This document shows positions 31,969-44,411 of a DNA stretch of 64,000 nucleotides, in pieces. The stretch covers positions 1-64,000 of the forward strand of contig ML991798.1 of assembly GCA_010094025.1 (NCBI GenBank), given 5' to 3'. Numbering within the stretch: the first letter of the stretch is position 1; each line of letters starts with the position of its first letter. This DNA is from Viridothelium virens (lineage: Eukaryota; Ascomycota; Dothideomycetes; Trypetheliales; Trypetheliaceae). A program made the position numbers and the translations under genes. The notes below the pieces were generated by a model, which did no database searches, was not told the origin of the DNA, and saw only the letters and a list, made by a program, of their open reading frames with translations.

Positions 31969-34081
31969 TTAACTCAGACTGGCATATTGAAGTCGCTTAG
32001 CAAGACGCTCATCGCCGCTGCGAGTATGGGAAGCGTCGCCGTATTCATTCATATGTGCGAATGGTGACGGACGCTTAGGGGGGCGCTCACCACTTTCTTG
32101 CAAGATTGTGACCAATGTTGCCCAGCCAGATGAGTGCTGGACTTGCATTTTGTCGGCATTGTCGTGTTTTGTAGCAACGCGGCAAAGGGCGGTAAATTCG
32201 TCCTGGAAGGGTTCAAATGATGAGTACAAAGTCTCTGACTAGGTGACGAAAATGTAGAGCCCTTGCAGAGGCAAACAATCTGGGTTGGTGGGATCGTGGT
32301 GCTCAATAGATGAAGGGTTTCACTTACAATGCTCAAGATGCCTAACCCAAAGATGAAACACAACATGTGAAAATCCGACACCTTGTCTCCTGCTTCGCCT
32401 TCAAGTCTTGAGCCCAATTTACCTTTTACATCCAATGCTTTGGCTAACGCTCTGGGTTCTTGACTCTGCCCCAACACCTCTCGGTTCTCAATAGGAAACC
32501 CGCTTGTTAAAGTATTTGCCTGCCTAAAAGCTGGCTTGGATTGCGTTGGGAACCCGTGCGTGAGCGTAACGTATAGATACTCGACAGGAAAACCTGGTTT
32601 GGCTTCTTCCTGGACATTGGCCCCATATTCGTTGATTCTTCGGTAGAAAACTTCAGGAATGTACCTCGTCCGCCCCAATTCCTTGTCCTCCTGTTCGTCT
32701 TGCACCAGCATAAGGTTGGGATCGGCGGAAGGTTCGACGATGTCGGCCCTCACCATCTCGACAGCAGAATTGGATGCCTGATAGGCAGAAATGCTGATCT
32801 GGCCTTCGTCGTCTCCACTTACAACGCAGGTCACAAAATTCGAGCCGAACCGACCTGTGTCGCTCCATTTGGTAGGGCGCGGATACTTTGCTTGATATCT
32901 TGATGCAAAAGCGACTTCCAATGAAGCCAGGAAATAACTGTTCACATGTCGCTTGCACACGACAGTACCATCTCCAGTACCAGCGTCGATCAAGTCCGTG
33001 AAGATTACGCCGACTCGTTGCAATCCACAAAGTCTTGCAACGTCATCGATTTCCTTTTCATTCTCCCACTGATTTAGAGAAACGCCGTCCACCTCGTCAA
33101 CTTGTGGGGGTTCGTATATCGCTTCGACCACAGCTTTAGTTCCAAGGGGAACCTCTGGGTATTCTTCATATCGACCATACAAGAAACCAAGGCGTTGGCA
33201 ACCAGATGTTCGCCAGAAGTCAAGAAGTGTATTGACTAGATTAGGAGAAGCAAACTCGACATGATCCACCATTCGAAAGGGTTGAGGTTGAAGCGAGATA
33301 GCGGAGGGTTGACATTTAGAGCAGATGCCAGCTGGGAAAGGTTTATGGCCAGAAGGGCAGTCAAGGCGAACGCGATAAAAAGGTTCCGACAGGGGTGGCA
33401 TATATGATGATCCTAATTCAGGCTTGTTCTTCCCTTGATTGACCTTGCGTAGATGGCCATGGAAGGAGACGTGCTTTATCTTTTTCTCCTCGAGATACTT
33501 GGGATCATAAGGCTCAAGGGGCATGCAGTACTCACACATGCCCTTTGGCCCATGTCGACATAGCTTTAGATCTCGTCCTCGCGTAATCTTGCCGTCTTGC
33601 TTATCTAACAGATCGTCGAGCGAAGATTGTTGCACAATCTCCCATGGCCTACTGAGGTGTGGTGTCTCATCGATGGGTGAAGTAACGATCGGGGGATCTT
33701 CTTCGGTAGAAATGGGAGCGCCATTCAATTTTCTGGTGTCTGCTGATATGCTGGTTGAATGGCCGTTCATTACAGCCGGCTGTTGCTTGTAGTCGATAAA
33801 GATTTGAGCTCCATGTCTGTCCGAACTATCAGCTTATGGTAAATTACCGCTTGGTTTGAATACTCTACTGACTGCACGCCAAGCTGATCAAAGGTCACGG
33901 TTTTCAAGGTAACTATTGGATGAGCTTCCGCACCGTGCGGTTTGGGACTAATGGTGATTGAGGTCGGATCGACATCTTTAGGAAGCTTCTCCGTGACTTG
34001 TGGAAGGATAGATACGATCCGTTCTTTTGGCTCCACATTGAGACGAAACTGACCGTCGCGACCCTGAAACCTGATGATCAT
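31969..34081 (-). CDS. NPL4: Nuclear protein localization protein 4 (Cdc48/p97 cofactor)
   Basis: Exons on the minus strand are 33873-34081, 32328-33816 and 31969-32202 (643 aa). Exon 1 encodes the ubiquitin-like domain ([20 protein letters not shown]). The zinc finger follows, with [14 protein letters not shown] and [18 protein letters not shown]. Next comes the MPN-like NPL4 domain ([40 protein letters not shown]), and the C-terminal helical end is assembled by the last splice ([33 protein letters not shown]). With Ufd1, Npl4 recruits ubiquitylated substrates to Cdc48 for extraction in ERAD and chromatin turnover. Length fits the family (about 600-650 aa). Start chosen: ATG 34081, because the in-frame start at 34090 is TTG. 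Confidence 0.94.
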
Positions 34082-34583
34082 GTTCGGCAAAGATTTTGGA
34101 ATGAGATAGGAACTAAACCCGCCACGGTGCTTGCGGAGAGGATTATGAGGCCATCAAGAAGGAAGTGAAAAAGTCATGTGAGTCAGAGACAGTGGAGACC
34201 TACACTGCTGAGAGTCACTTCGAAGAAATAGCTAGAAGTTTCGGAGCAGGAAGCAAATAGAGAAGTGGGTTTGAGTGAGACTATCACGACGAGTGATTCT
34301 CCGGGCGTCATGTCGGGTCACGTCACTCGGGAGTTCTGCCTGTTGATACCGCCTGAGAAAGATGCGACTTCACGATCTCCACCGTGTCCAGAAAGTAAAC
34401 CCCACAAGTTTTGACTATGAATTGCGGAAATTCGCCTATCACGCTACCTCTGTCATAATCGATGCTCAGCTTCGCAACCCTGAGGTAGATTTCCCTACAA
34501 GTCAATGAAGCCGCACCTGGAGCGGGCTTTCGACGACATTCTACCAAGAGACGTCTCATCTATTAAGAGGCTCCTTTTCCACA
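34082..34583. promoter_or_regulatory. Divergent promoter region of NPL4 and SEC66, 502 bp
   Basis: Both starts face outward from this interval. Short frames exist, none convincing. Pairing two ER-quality-control and translocation genes head to head makes shared control plausible, but I see no specific site. Confidence 0.35.
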
Positions 34584-35393
34584 ATGGTTGACTGGATCTC
34601 ACTCGCGATCCCCTTTGCCTATCTAGGAGTCCTCATAGGCTCTCTTGCAACATTCTCATCCCTCTATCGCAAACGCAAGTCCAGTCGTGCCCTCTCCCTC
34701 GCTCCTTGGTTTCCACCTCATCTCCAACGCAATATCTACCTTTCCCTTCTACATATCGAGGATAGTCCTGCTCAGCAAAGCGCGAACGCTACGGCAGAGA
34801 AAAATGCAAAGGTTCCTGATAGCGTACTGAAAGCCGCACTACTACGAAGGGCGGTAGAAGACATTCATCGTATCATACAAGTCAGGACTGCCAAGCAAGC
34901 CTTGAGCACATTGTTACAACGGGGGAGTGTGGGTGATGATTTATGGCAGCAATTTCTCAGGGCAGAGAAGGAAATTGAGGCCGAGTTGAAAGATGTTGTG
35001 CAAGAGGTATCCGCTCACTCCGTTGGTGAGGTGTTTCTGGCGAGTTGTCAGAGCTAATAAACTTTCTATTAGGCCAATGCTTTTTCAGATGGTTGGGGTC
35101 AAACGATTTTTCAGTCTGCCAACGAAATGGCCAATAATCAAATCATGCGTAAGCGACTCGACGAGATTCAATCTCAGGTTGCGGCCGAGAAAGATTGGTG
35201 GGAAAAGCGAAAGGCCACGATTCAATCGGATTTTATGAAAGAGCTTGATGATGATGCGAAGGCGAAGGAGGAGAAAGATAGGGCTGAAAGGAAAAGTAGC
35301 GATGACGATGCTGTATTGGTTGAATCTGGTGGGCCAGCCAGCACTCCTGGGGGAGGACAAGGAAAGAGCAACAAGAAGAAGGCCAAGAGATAG
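34584..35393 (+). CDS. SEC66: Sec66/Sec71-type subunit of the ER protein translocation complex
   Basis: Exons 34584-35006 and 35073-35393 (247 aa); the intron is phase 0, with donor GTATCC and acceptor ATTAG. The N-terminal helix AIPFAYLGVLIGSLATFSSL anchors the protein in the ER membrane. The body shows the Sec66 signature: PWFPPHLQRNIYLSLLHIED, VLKAALLRRAVEDIHRII and LLQRGSVGDDLWQQFLRAEK, then after the splice NAFSDGWGQTIFQSANEM. The C-terminus is charged and lysine-rich (KSNKKKAKR). Sec66 joins Sec62, Sec63 and Sec72 for post-translational translocation through Sec61. Length is similar to other filamentous-fungal orthologues. Confidence 0.92.
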
Positions 35394-37145
35394 GTTATAC
35401 ATGCATTGTATCTGTGGTATACTTATGCAGGGAGTTCAGGTGCAGCAAATGTATTTATTGGCGTTGTCAGCGCGTGACTGGTGTGGTAAGCCATAGGATT
35501 CTGATTTGCATTTCATACTTCTTTGAACTGTACCACTAAAATTAGGCATGCTTTTACGGTTTCTTCGGCCAAGTGTGGTGTCACATCGGTAAGATTGTGG
35601 ATTTATTGCGACTTCCTGGGCACTATCGGTACATATGTCTTGTTCCATTTCCAAGGCACTGATGAATAGATTTGGAGCTATCAATTTGTCACCGCCATTG
35701 AAGCCTTATTGATGGAGGTATTTTACCACTAGCGAAGAGGCTCTAGTTTCTATGTTACAACAATAACATCATTCTACAAAGACGGTTGATTTCCATGAGG
35801 TTGCACCACTGATCAAAACGCTTATTTTTTTCTCTTCTGGATTTCGAATCCATAAAAGGGTCCTCAGAAGCCTCTGGAAGGTCAAGTCTCCCAGGGCAGT
35901 CCGTTTCTCAGGGGCATGGTATTAGCAATAGCCTTAGCTACGGGAAACGCTGGTTAGATTTTACCGCCTTCGATACGCGCTTGAGAAATTGCTTCACGCC
36001 CCAATCAATCGCAGTGATGAAGGCGAGGAGGCTTATATCAGTTAGGGATGTCTTGACAGTTGTCATTTTACCTCGGACTGATATAGTGAGTGATCTTGCC
36101 AGCTAAAGATAGAAGCTACAGTAATAACGTCAAGAAGAGTGTGTCTGAGTGTCTTAGCAATCTAGGATAATATTTGACGATAGCCTTGGCATTAAGCCGG
36201 CACAGTATCTCCGCTAGTAGATGTATAGTCAGAACGAACAGCGGTAGATCCGATTCTGATCATGCAAGGAATCACTGTTGCTGGTTCCATGAACCCAATC
36301 AAACTTCGACGGACGATTCGATGAAGTCGTTGAACTGCAGCGTGCTCACGGCAGTAGATCAGCAAAGTAGGAAGCTTGCCATCGAGGGGTATCAAAGATT
36401 ATGCTGAATAAGTCCGTGGAGACTGTACTTTCATCGAGCCGACATGGTCATGTTAATGTCTGTCACAGGAATTTACTACCAGCAGAGTTGGATACTGGGG
36501 ATAAGCTTTCTCAGTAGCATTCAGGTCTGCCTCGTGAGAAACAAGGCCCCGCAGCTGAGAAGCTTGGAGAAACGCACCCTGTCCCAAATGAGCGTATGGA
36601 GTGTATCGAATGGTGACGCAGGTTCGGCTTCAAAGCTCCTCAGTCAGCTCAGATAGTCCAATCATAAGTGCCTCTTGATGGTCTTGGTTCGAGATTGAGC
36701 ACCCAGCTCCAGAACTCCCGTAGGGGGAGAAGAGCACTTGATGCCGGCAACTCAAGTCAGACGTACACCAGATGACATTCCCTTGTCGTCGTCTTTGTGA
36801 CATCCAATTCCTGTATTCCGGCAGTTTTGTAGCGCTCTGCCCGGCCCCATCTCGATCCCCTCGACGGCTCACTCTTCCTCCTGTGCTCGATGCATGCCAA
36901 ATACATCCTCTCGCGAGCCATTACAGCAAGGAACTACTAAAATCCTTGATCTTGAAAATGATTCGATTCGGCAGTCGTGGTCGAAGGCGTCTGACGTTTA
37001 AATTCAGACTAGGTAAGCTTGGTCGCCAGTGATGTATAAGGGCAAATAAAGACAACTTTGGACCCGATCAAACCAGTAGCTTGTATAGTTATGATCGTGC
37101 AGACCTGCTAGTTGTGGAGTTCTCTTCATTTCGATTTCGCCCATT
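35394..37145. other. Gene-poor region, 1.75 kb
   Basis: Lies between the SEC66 and KRE33 3' ends, which are convergent. Frames of 65-86 codons occur on both strands but have no recognisable domain and no mutual splicing. I see no transposon ends or long repeats. Confidence 0.4.
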
Positions 37146-40100
37146 TCACCTTCGCCCCTTCTTACCTCTTCTTTCTCTTCCCTTCTCAGCCTCCTTCAAT
37201 GCTTCGTCCGTAGCTTCTCCAGCCTTACGTTTCCGTTCCTCTCTGCTCTTTCTGCTTTTGATTGTCACAACACCGCTTGTTTTCCCCCCTTTGACTTGGT
37301 CTTCTGCACCTTCCCACCCAGTATCTTCTTCAGCAATCGCATACCTGTCTAGTGGTAACGCATTGATCAACTCTCTTGCCCTTTCTTTTTCTACTCGATC
37401 GATCTCGGTAACCCCCTCCTGAAGTTCTTCATTGAGAGGCTGTGTCAGAGGAACAAAGCTCATTTTCTCACGAGCTCCTTTCTCGAGACCAATGGCTTGA
37501 TCGTGATGTTCAGCATTGTTGTTCTTGTAGTCAATCACGCCCTCGTTCACTCTGGGCAAGTCTCGAGCCAACTCATTAGAGATGATGGCACGGAAGCACT
37601 GACTGACCTTCCGTATCACCTTGACAAACATGGCCAGTAATTGACTTGTCTGTAGCCCGAGTTCCTTTTCGACGTCCTCAAGAGTCTTCCTTTGTAGTCC
37701 AATTGCTAGCAAGAGAGCTTGCTGTACGCCTGTTAGCTTTACTCCGTTTTGATCGCCATCCTCAACACTGTGCAGGGCCTTGATTCTGCCAGTAAAGTAT
37801 AGTTGGGCGATCTTCGGAACAAGATCGAGAATGACATGCCAGTCCAACATATTTGAAGCATAAGCATCGAGACGCTTGAGATCGAACGGGCTAAAATTTG
37901 TGTCCAGTTCATCCTTGCTCAAACGAGCATGGCTCTTCTGGAGCCGTGAGTTCAGATCGCCTTGTTGTGTACCAAGTATCGTCGCCTCGTCTATAGCCAG
38001 CGCGGTGACAGATGAAAATGAGCGAAAGGAACCGTATGATAAAAGTGATAGAAATCTTGCTTGAAAATCCCGTGCGAAATCCGCAAGCCAAATCGAATCC
38101 CTCTGTTTCTCATCCAGAACAGTATCAAGGTTATCATGATCAAGTGCCCGTAGCATTACGCAGGTATGCTCTCCTGTGAGCTCATTCGCTGTCTGTCTTA
38201 AATATATAGGTATGAAGCCTTTACGTTTCCAGAATTTATGCAGTTGCGGTGTCAAACCATAGCTCACGCCAACATAGTCCAATGTGGGAGGTTTGCGTTC
38301 CGCGAGTCGTGTAAAGAGCGGAGGCATTGCGTTGATATCCCTGACTTTGACTTCTTCTTTGGCTAATTCTACGTTCTCCAATTCCTCATCCGACACCCGC
38401 ACCATAGTTTTTTCTTCTTGCTCCAGGGGAAGTGTGTTTTCAGACTCGGAAAGCGAGGTGAATTTGTTGCTATAGAAATCCAGCAGCAACTCCAAAGCGC
38501 GCGAGCCATACCCCATAGAAATGTATTCCGGATTCGTTGCGATTCGTACAATTCTCGCCCCTGAAAGTCCAGCGAAGTTCTCATCTTGAAATTGCTGAGA
38601 TACTAGCCAAGGTATCAAATCACCTCCTGCGCGTTGACCACGACTTAGGCTATTCAGCACGCTTTCCTTGCTTATTTTCCCTTCTAATGCAACTTGCACT
38701 ACACACAGCGGCTCCGGAAGGCGATTAGTCCCCTCGTTCACTGGCGGCACAAGCACGAAAAGTTGATGTGCGGGAGCGTCGGACATGAGCTGCAGGTCGT
38801 TAGGAGAATTCTTGTAATGTGAGGCTACGTAGAGCGCCAGCATGTTTTGTAGGAATTTTTCAGACACTGGATGGAAAGAGAAAAGAGTATCACGATTGAC
38901 GTGCAGGAGTTGGCATTGTGACGGATGTGGGCATCCTAGGGTCTTGAGGTTAGAAGAACGAGACAGGGGGACATCGAGGCATAGAAGTCGATTGAGCCAT
39001 TTCTCTACATCGTCATGCAGAGCATACCGGATGGGTGTCGAGAGGGTGATCTCGCGGAGGGAACGGGAGCTCAAGGCCGCGGAGTTGCCGTTGGCAATCG
39101 GATGGCCGGAGTTGCGATCAGTGACGGTTTCAGAGGAATTGGATGAGTATGCGTTAGTTCGAGATTGATCGCGAAGCTGTTGAATGAGTTTGAGGGAGAG
39201 GGAACGTCCGGTGCCTTCGTAGCCGTTAATGGTAGAAGCCATGAAGGTGAGATATGGACCCATAAGTTTCCGCACAAGGGGAAGCGGGATGGCTGCTGCT
39301 TCATCAATGACTAATAACTCAGCTTGGCCGAGTGTATAAGCGTCTTGTGGTTGGATGTATTGGATCGTTTGGCGATGTTGACGATGGACATTGACCCGAA
39401 CGACGGCCTTGTTGAATTCGATATTGGTCGATTGTATAATCGTGTAATCCACATGGTCCATATAGTCGAGAGCGTCAAATCCTTTAAACACGAATTCAAA
39501 GAGGGTTTTCAAATTCTCGGGACTAGGAGAGGTGATAAAGATATTACTGTATCCATATGCGATAGCTGCTGCAATTGCTACGCCCAACGCTGCTGATTTT
39601 CCTCTGCCTCGTGCAGCAGTAAGAGCAACAGTGCTTTGCAATGTCTTCTCTGCTATCGCATCGACAAACGTAAGAAGAGCTTTAGCTTGATCAACAGTTC
39701 TTGCCAGGGTAATCAAGGATCCGACCGGTTGCGTATCTGCTAGACCCTCCTTTATTGATGCAAGCTCTTTTGCTTCCGGAGTTTGACCATCTTTCTCAGA
39801 TTCTACTGGAGGTAGTTGTTGTACGGACTTTCCACCTGATATTGGCAGTACATTCAACTCGTCATCTACTACCAGACAGGAATCGCAGCTTCCGAGAGAC
39901 AAGAGGAATCGCTCATTGAAACGTGCCGTGACGTCTCCATACGCCTCTGTCCTATATCGTGAGTGTATGTCCATTGAAAGTGTGTAGAGTTGCTTCAAAC
40001 TAGTCATGCCCTTCAAGAGGAGCAAGACTAGGCCACCTCCCTCTACCGTTTCAATCGTTCGAGCCAATAGGTTTGGAGTGATTGCCTCGAAATCTTGTAA

Positions 40101-40581
40101 TATGCACATGCCATAGGTATTGCCAAGAATCTTGTCGGTTTCCTTGTAGTAGACGTAACGGATATTCTGAGTCGAGACGAAGAGCTCGAAAGGATCCTCG
40201 GTATCAACATCGCGAATGCCGCGCTTGATCTCTTTCCTGATCTTTTTTTCACGCTTCTGTCGATGACTCGTAAAACCGAGCAGCTTATTTTTATAGGCCC
40301 ACAAGACCGATTTGTTCAATTTTACATCCACATTGAGCAGCACATGATAGAGATTGACGATTACGTCTTTCTGACGGTCCCCGACCACGACGAAGAAGCT
40401 TCTTTTCTTTTCCTGCACGAGTGTAAGTAGGTACATCGAGGAGAGAGTAATGCAACTGCTTACTTGTACCCCATTGCGAATCAGCGCCGGAATACGCGAG
40501 TCGCTAAGAGTAACGTTAGTCGCAAGTTTGAGTATGTGACAACGCGAAGCAGAGGGATCCATACATGGCTCTCTTTACCAT
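37146..40581 (-). CDS. KRE33: RNA cytidine acetyltransferase (Kre33/NAT10)
   Basis: Exons on the minus strand are 40565-40581, 40464-40503 and 37146-40412 (1107 aa). The two introns (40504-40564 and 40413-40463) give the conserved start MVKRAIDSRIPALIRNGVQE. Domains in order: DUF1726 (HRSFFVVVGD-like start, VLWAYKNKLLGF), a RecA-like helicase module with Walker A TAARGRGKSAALGVA and Walker B LLVIDEAAAIPLPLV, a GNAT domain (GARIVRIATNPEYISMGYGS), then a tRNA-binding C-terminal domain. It ends in a Lys/Arg-rich nucleolar-type tail (KGRERRGKKGRR). The enzyme makes N4-acetylcytidine in 18S rRNA and some tRNAs and is needed for small-subunit assembly. The second intron is 51 nt with no stop in frame, so unspliced RNA would still read through. 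Confidence 0.95.
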
Positions 40582-41127
40582 GACGAGATCGTGCGCTACA
40601 AGGTCATGCTTGGATGAGCAAATTCTGAGGAGAAAGTTACCTATTATGGTGGGGGTGGCAGTAGGAGCTTGAGTTCACCAAATTATTTCTGCCGGGGTGC
40701 CGAGCTACTGGGTAAAGACCTAAACTGTAAAGACTCAAGGCTAGGGGAGGGCGGTGAGCCAAGCTTTCGGCCTTCTTGAAAGAATACGCGTCATGCCAAG
40801 GCCTTGAAACATCGACAAGCGACTTCAGTTATTTTTGCCTCCTCTGTGTCGGAAAGTTTGGTTGGGGACATTCATTGACAATAATGCCCACCGCCCTCTT
40901 CTCAAGCCACAAAACCTCCTCTCGTTTCTGTCACCGGTGAACCTAGGTCTCGCATGCAGGCACCCGCGGCACAGCACTTGACGCCGAACTGCACAAATGT
41001 AAATGGACAGTCGGACAGTGCTCGCTCTCTGGTCAGCAAGGCCCTATTCCCAAGTCTCATATTCAGCGTTAACATCAGTTTCTACGTAGCGGACTCATTG
41101 TCAGCTCTTCATACCTCTCCTTAACTT
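40582..41127. promoter_or_regulatory. Divergent promoter region of KRE33 and the GT90 gene, 546 bp
   Basis: Both genes start outward from this interval. It contains one ACGCGT (40786-40791), which is not above chance expectation, and pyrimidine-rich stretches near the GT90 start. No separate gene is seen. Confidence 0.35.
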
Positions 41128-44100
41128 ATGACAAGTCTTACGCCTTCGGTACTGCCGCCATCCCCTGAATTCCAAAAAGTTATGCCGCCTCTCCACTAAC
41201 TTGCTCAGATCGTCCAGTACACACCTCAATCACAGTTCTCGCCGCTGCAGGCATAGTTCTCATCGGCTGGAATAGAGTAGTTCGATTGATATGGCGAGGA
41301 AGACCCAAGTCTCAAGAATACAACGCCTTACCACTTGAAGAGCTCCGCAATGAGTCCCCCTCTCCTAGATCTCCCAGACCAAGATCTCCATTACCTCGAT
41401 CACCAATCTCACCTGGTTCGCCTCGATTCGCAAATGGCAATGGGTTTCCAAAGAGCCCCAAAACCAAATCAGATCCCGCCCCTCCGCCAAGTCTGAAAAA
41501 GTTACGCATCACGTGGGTCTTTCTGGTGGTTGCAATATGTTGTCGCGTCAAGCTGTTGCATTGGATTGCGCGAGAAAGCCAATGTGCTACAAGGAGTTAT
41601 GTGGTAAGTTACAAGCTCCATCTCAAAGGAGCTGGTGCTAATGGATTTAGTGGGCAATTCCACTCGTCATTGCCCTGCATGATTTCTGGACGGTGAGGCG
41701 ACATGAACAGTTCAATGAGCAAGACGTTGTCAGCCCATCGCGGCTAGCAGTAATTCGGAGCCGTATAACCCAATCTCGGTACAGATTCCTCCTGCCGACC
41801 ATGTGTCTTGCACTCGGAAGTGCCCTGGTCATGGCTGCAGCAGATCTCCCGAGATCGACGTACATTTGCGCCGAAGTGTTCAGATACCGAGGGATCGTTC
41901 CTTTTTCCCAAGCTCTCGCGACGATGTTAGACTGTTGCATAATAATTTCCTCGGTGGGTCTTGTTAGCCGCGGTAGAGTAAGCCAGACGCAAGAAGCAAG
42001 GTCATATTCAGCTGTGGGCTGGGCTTTTCTTGTATGTTGTGCACATTTGATGCCTTTTGGGTCGAGCTAATCTTGCCGAAGTCTTCCTCTTTGATACTTG
42101 CCTTGGGTGGTACTCTGGTTGTCATTTTTCGGCCCGGGTATCGTCACTGGGCTTTTTCCCTTTCCTTTTATTATATTCGAAGTCTTTGTGCATTTGCATC
42201 GGCTGCATTGCTCTCTGTACTCTGTGCTTTATTTGCAGTAAGTTTTCGACCAACCATTCAGCGGGATGTGCTAAATTACAGTAGTTGGATGGCGTTGGCC
42301 CATTGACTACTTCTGTTATTGTTGCCTTCGTTTGCACATATTCTCGAGATTCCGACTCGGCTTGGATTAATCGCGGGCCATATCCACCCGTAAACACTAG
42401 TCTAGTGTTGTTTTCGATTTTTCTGTATATTCTAGGCACCTTTTGGTACACTCGGATCGGAACTCCGAACGAAGAGTACCATTCGGCAAGATCGGCCAAG
42501 CAACGTTCAAGTCTCGTACGTTTACCAGGATGGATGTCCATTACAATTGTAATCCTCTTTCTTCTTCGCATATTCCTTGCTCTATCGCGAACAGGTCAAC
42601 TGAGCATCCATCCTATCGACGAAATGATTGGAAATGCCCAATCACTACATCAGAGCTGGTTGAAAAAGGCGCAAGCTGCCGAGTCACTCTCTGACGCTGT
42701 CAGCCAATACCGAATTCGGTATCATCGACCCCCGCCCCCAATGTTTGATCAATGGTATCAGTGGGCGAAGAACAAGAAAACCTTGATCATGAACGATTTT
42801 GACCAGATCCACGAAGACTTGCTACCCTTTTGGGGTATGGCTCCTCAAGAGATCCGTCAACAAACCCGGGACTTAATCGTTAATCCAGCAAATGAGGTTG
42901 CTGGCATTAGCATTCGTGGTGGAAGGGCATCGATTGCCTCAAACATTCCCTCCGAGCATAAACGTATGTTGGATGGATTAGTAAATATGGTTGCTAAGTT
43001 CGCCGAATATCTCCCAGACATGGACCTCGCCATCAATGTCCTTGAATCCCCGCGCGTCGCCGTACCCTACAGCACCCTTAGGGTTATGCGTGATATGGGA
43101 CTCCGGAATGCAGACGATCGCAACACCAAAGATAGTTCCTTCTCTGGCGATCGTGGAGGCCAATGGCAGACGATTACTGATGGTCCTGTCGAGAACCCCC
43201 CAATTTTCCAAGACAACGCTGGCAACCAGGCCTTTAGTGAATGGGGCTCCGTATCTTGCCCAACCATGTCTCCCTCGCGCCTCCAACGTAATTGGGACCT
43301 TGCACGCTTGTGCACTTCTTGCGCTGCACCTCATAGCGACAAGAGTGGTGCTTTTCTCTCGAATTGGACTTTTTCCCAAGATCCTTGCCACCAACCTGAT
43401 CTTGCCTCCCTACATGGTCTCTACGTGTCCCCCCCATCATTTCGTGTGCACCACAACCTCCTACCAGTTTTCTCTAATAGCAAGGCCAAAGGCTTCCAAG
43501 ACATACTCTATCCTAGCATTGAAGAGTACGCCGCCAATGGCGAGGCCATCCATGCTCCTACTGATGAACATCCGGACCCGCCCTTTGCCGAAAAAGAATC
43601 CACGCTCTTCTTTCGTGGTGCCGCATCTGAAGGTATTAGTACTGGCAACAATGCTTGGCGTTCATTTCTCCGTCAGCGCTTCCTCCATCTTCTCAGTCCC
43701 GGAGCACATACGGGTACGACCTCGCCTATTCTCCTTCCTGCTCGGAACTCGGAATCTTTCATATTTTCTAATATTCCGGATGACACTCTCCGCGCGCTAC
43801 TGCCTGCAAACGCTAAGTTCACAGAAATCGCGAATTGCATCGATCCTGATTGTATCCTCGAGCGGGTTCAATTTGAATCGGCGAGCGAGGGTGCCACGTC
43901 CCCGCCAGTATCGTTCCAAGATTTCTGGAAGTACAAATATCTCCTAGACTTGGATGGTTCAGGTCACAATACCCGCTTTACTGCCTTCCTACGCAGCCAC
44001 AGTCTCGTCTTCAAAGCTGGCATTCTTCGCGAATGGTGGAGCAATCGTGTAACAGCATGGAAACATTTTGTTCCTCTTGATGTGCGGGGGCACAGCTTGT

Positions 44101-44411
44101 TCCCCACGCTGGCTTATTTTCACGGATTTCCCGAGACACAGGATAGTAAGGAGTTCCCACCGCATGAGGATGCAGCACAGCGGATTGCAGAGGAAGGTAA
44201 ACGTTGGGCAGACAGAGTGCTGAGGAAGGAGGATATGGAGGTGTATATGTTCCGCTTGTTATTGGAATGGGGAAGAATGACGGATGACAGGAGGGATGAG
44301 CTTGGTTTTGGAGCACGCGAGAAATGGTGGGAAGGGACGCACGTTGGGATAGGCCAGGGCAAGGGTGACAAGAAGAAGAGCACCTTGGCGAAGTTCATAG
44401 GGGGCGGTTAA
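41128..44411 (+). CDS. GT90 (CAP10/DUF821) glycosyltransferase with a multi-helix N-terminal membrane domain
   Basis: Exons 41209-41603, 41651-42031, 42082-42237 and 42285-44411 are well supported by frame and splice signals. The first coding exon is uncertain; 41128-41134 is possible but uses a weak GTCTTA donor. About 1020 aa. The N-terminal half has roughly nine hydrophobic segments, interrupted by a Ser/Pro/Arg-rich loop (PRSPRPRSPLPRSPISPGSP). The C-terminal half carries the GT90 features: TLFFRGAASEG, FWKYKYLLDLDGSGHNTRF, FLRSHSLVFKAGILREWWSN and WKHFVPLDVRGHSL. GT90 enzymes such as Cryptococcus CAP10 and xylosyltransferases act in the Golgi on capsule or cell-wall glycans. The acceptor here is unknown. 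It could be a wall or glycolipid glycosyltransferase. Confidence 0.85.

Noticed and set aside
40786-40791. Single ACGCGT between KRE33 and the GT90 gene
   Set aside because: A lone hexamer is expected about fifteen times in 64 kb, so it is not evidence for cell-cycle control. The same applies to the copy at 51051-51056.
42991-43947. 318-codon open frame overlapping the GT90 gene in another frame
   Set aside because: The GT90 reading has clear family motifs over the whole stretch. The alternative reading has none and reflects base composition.
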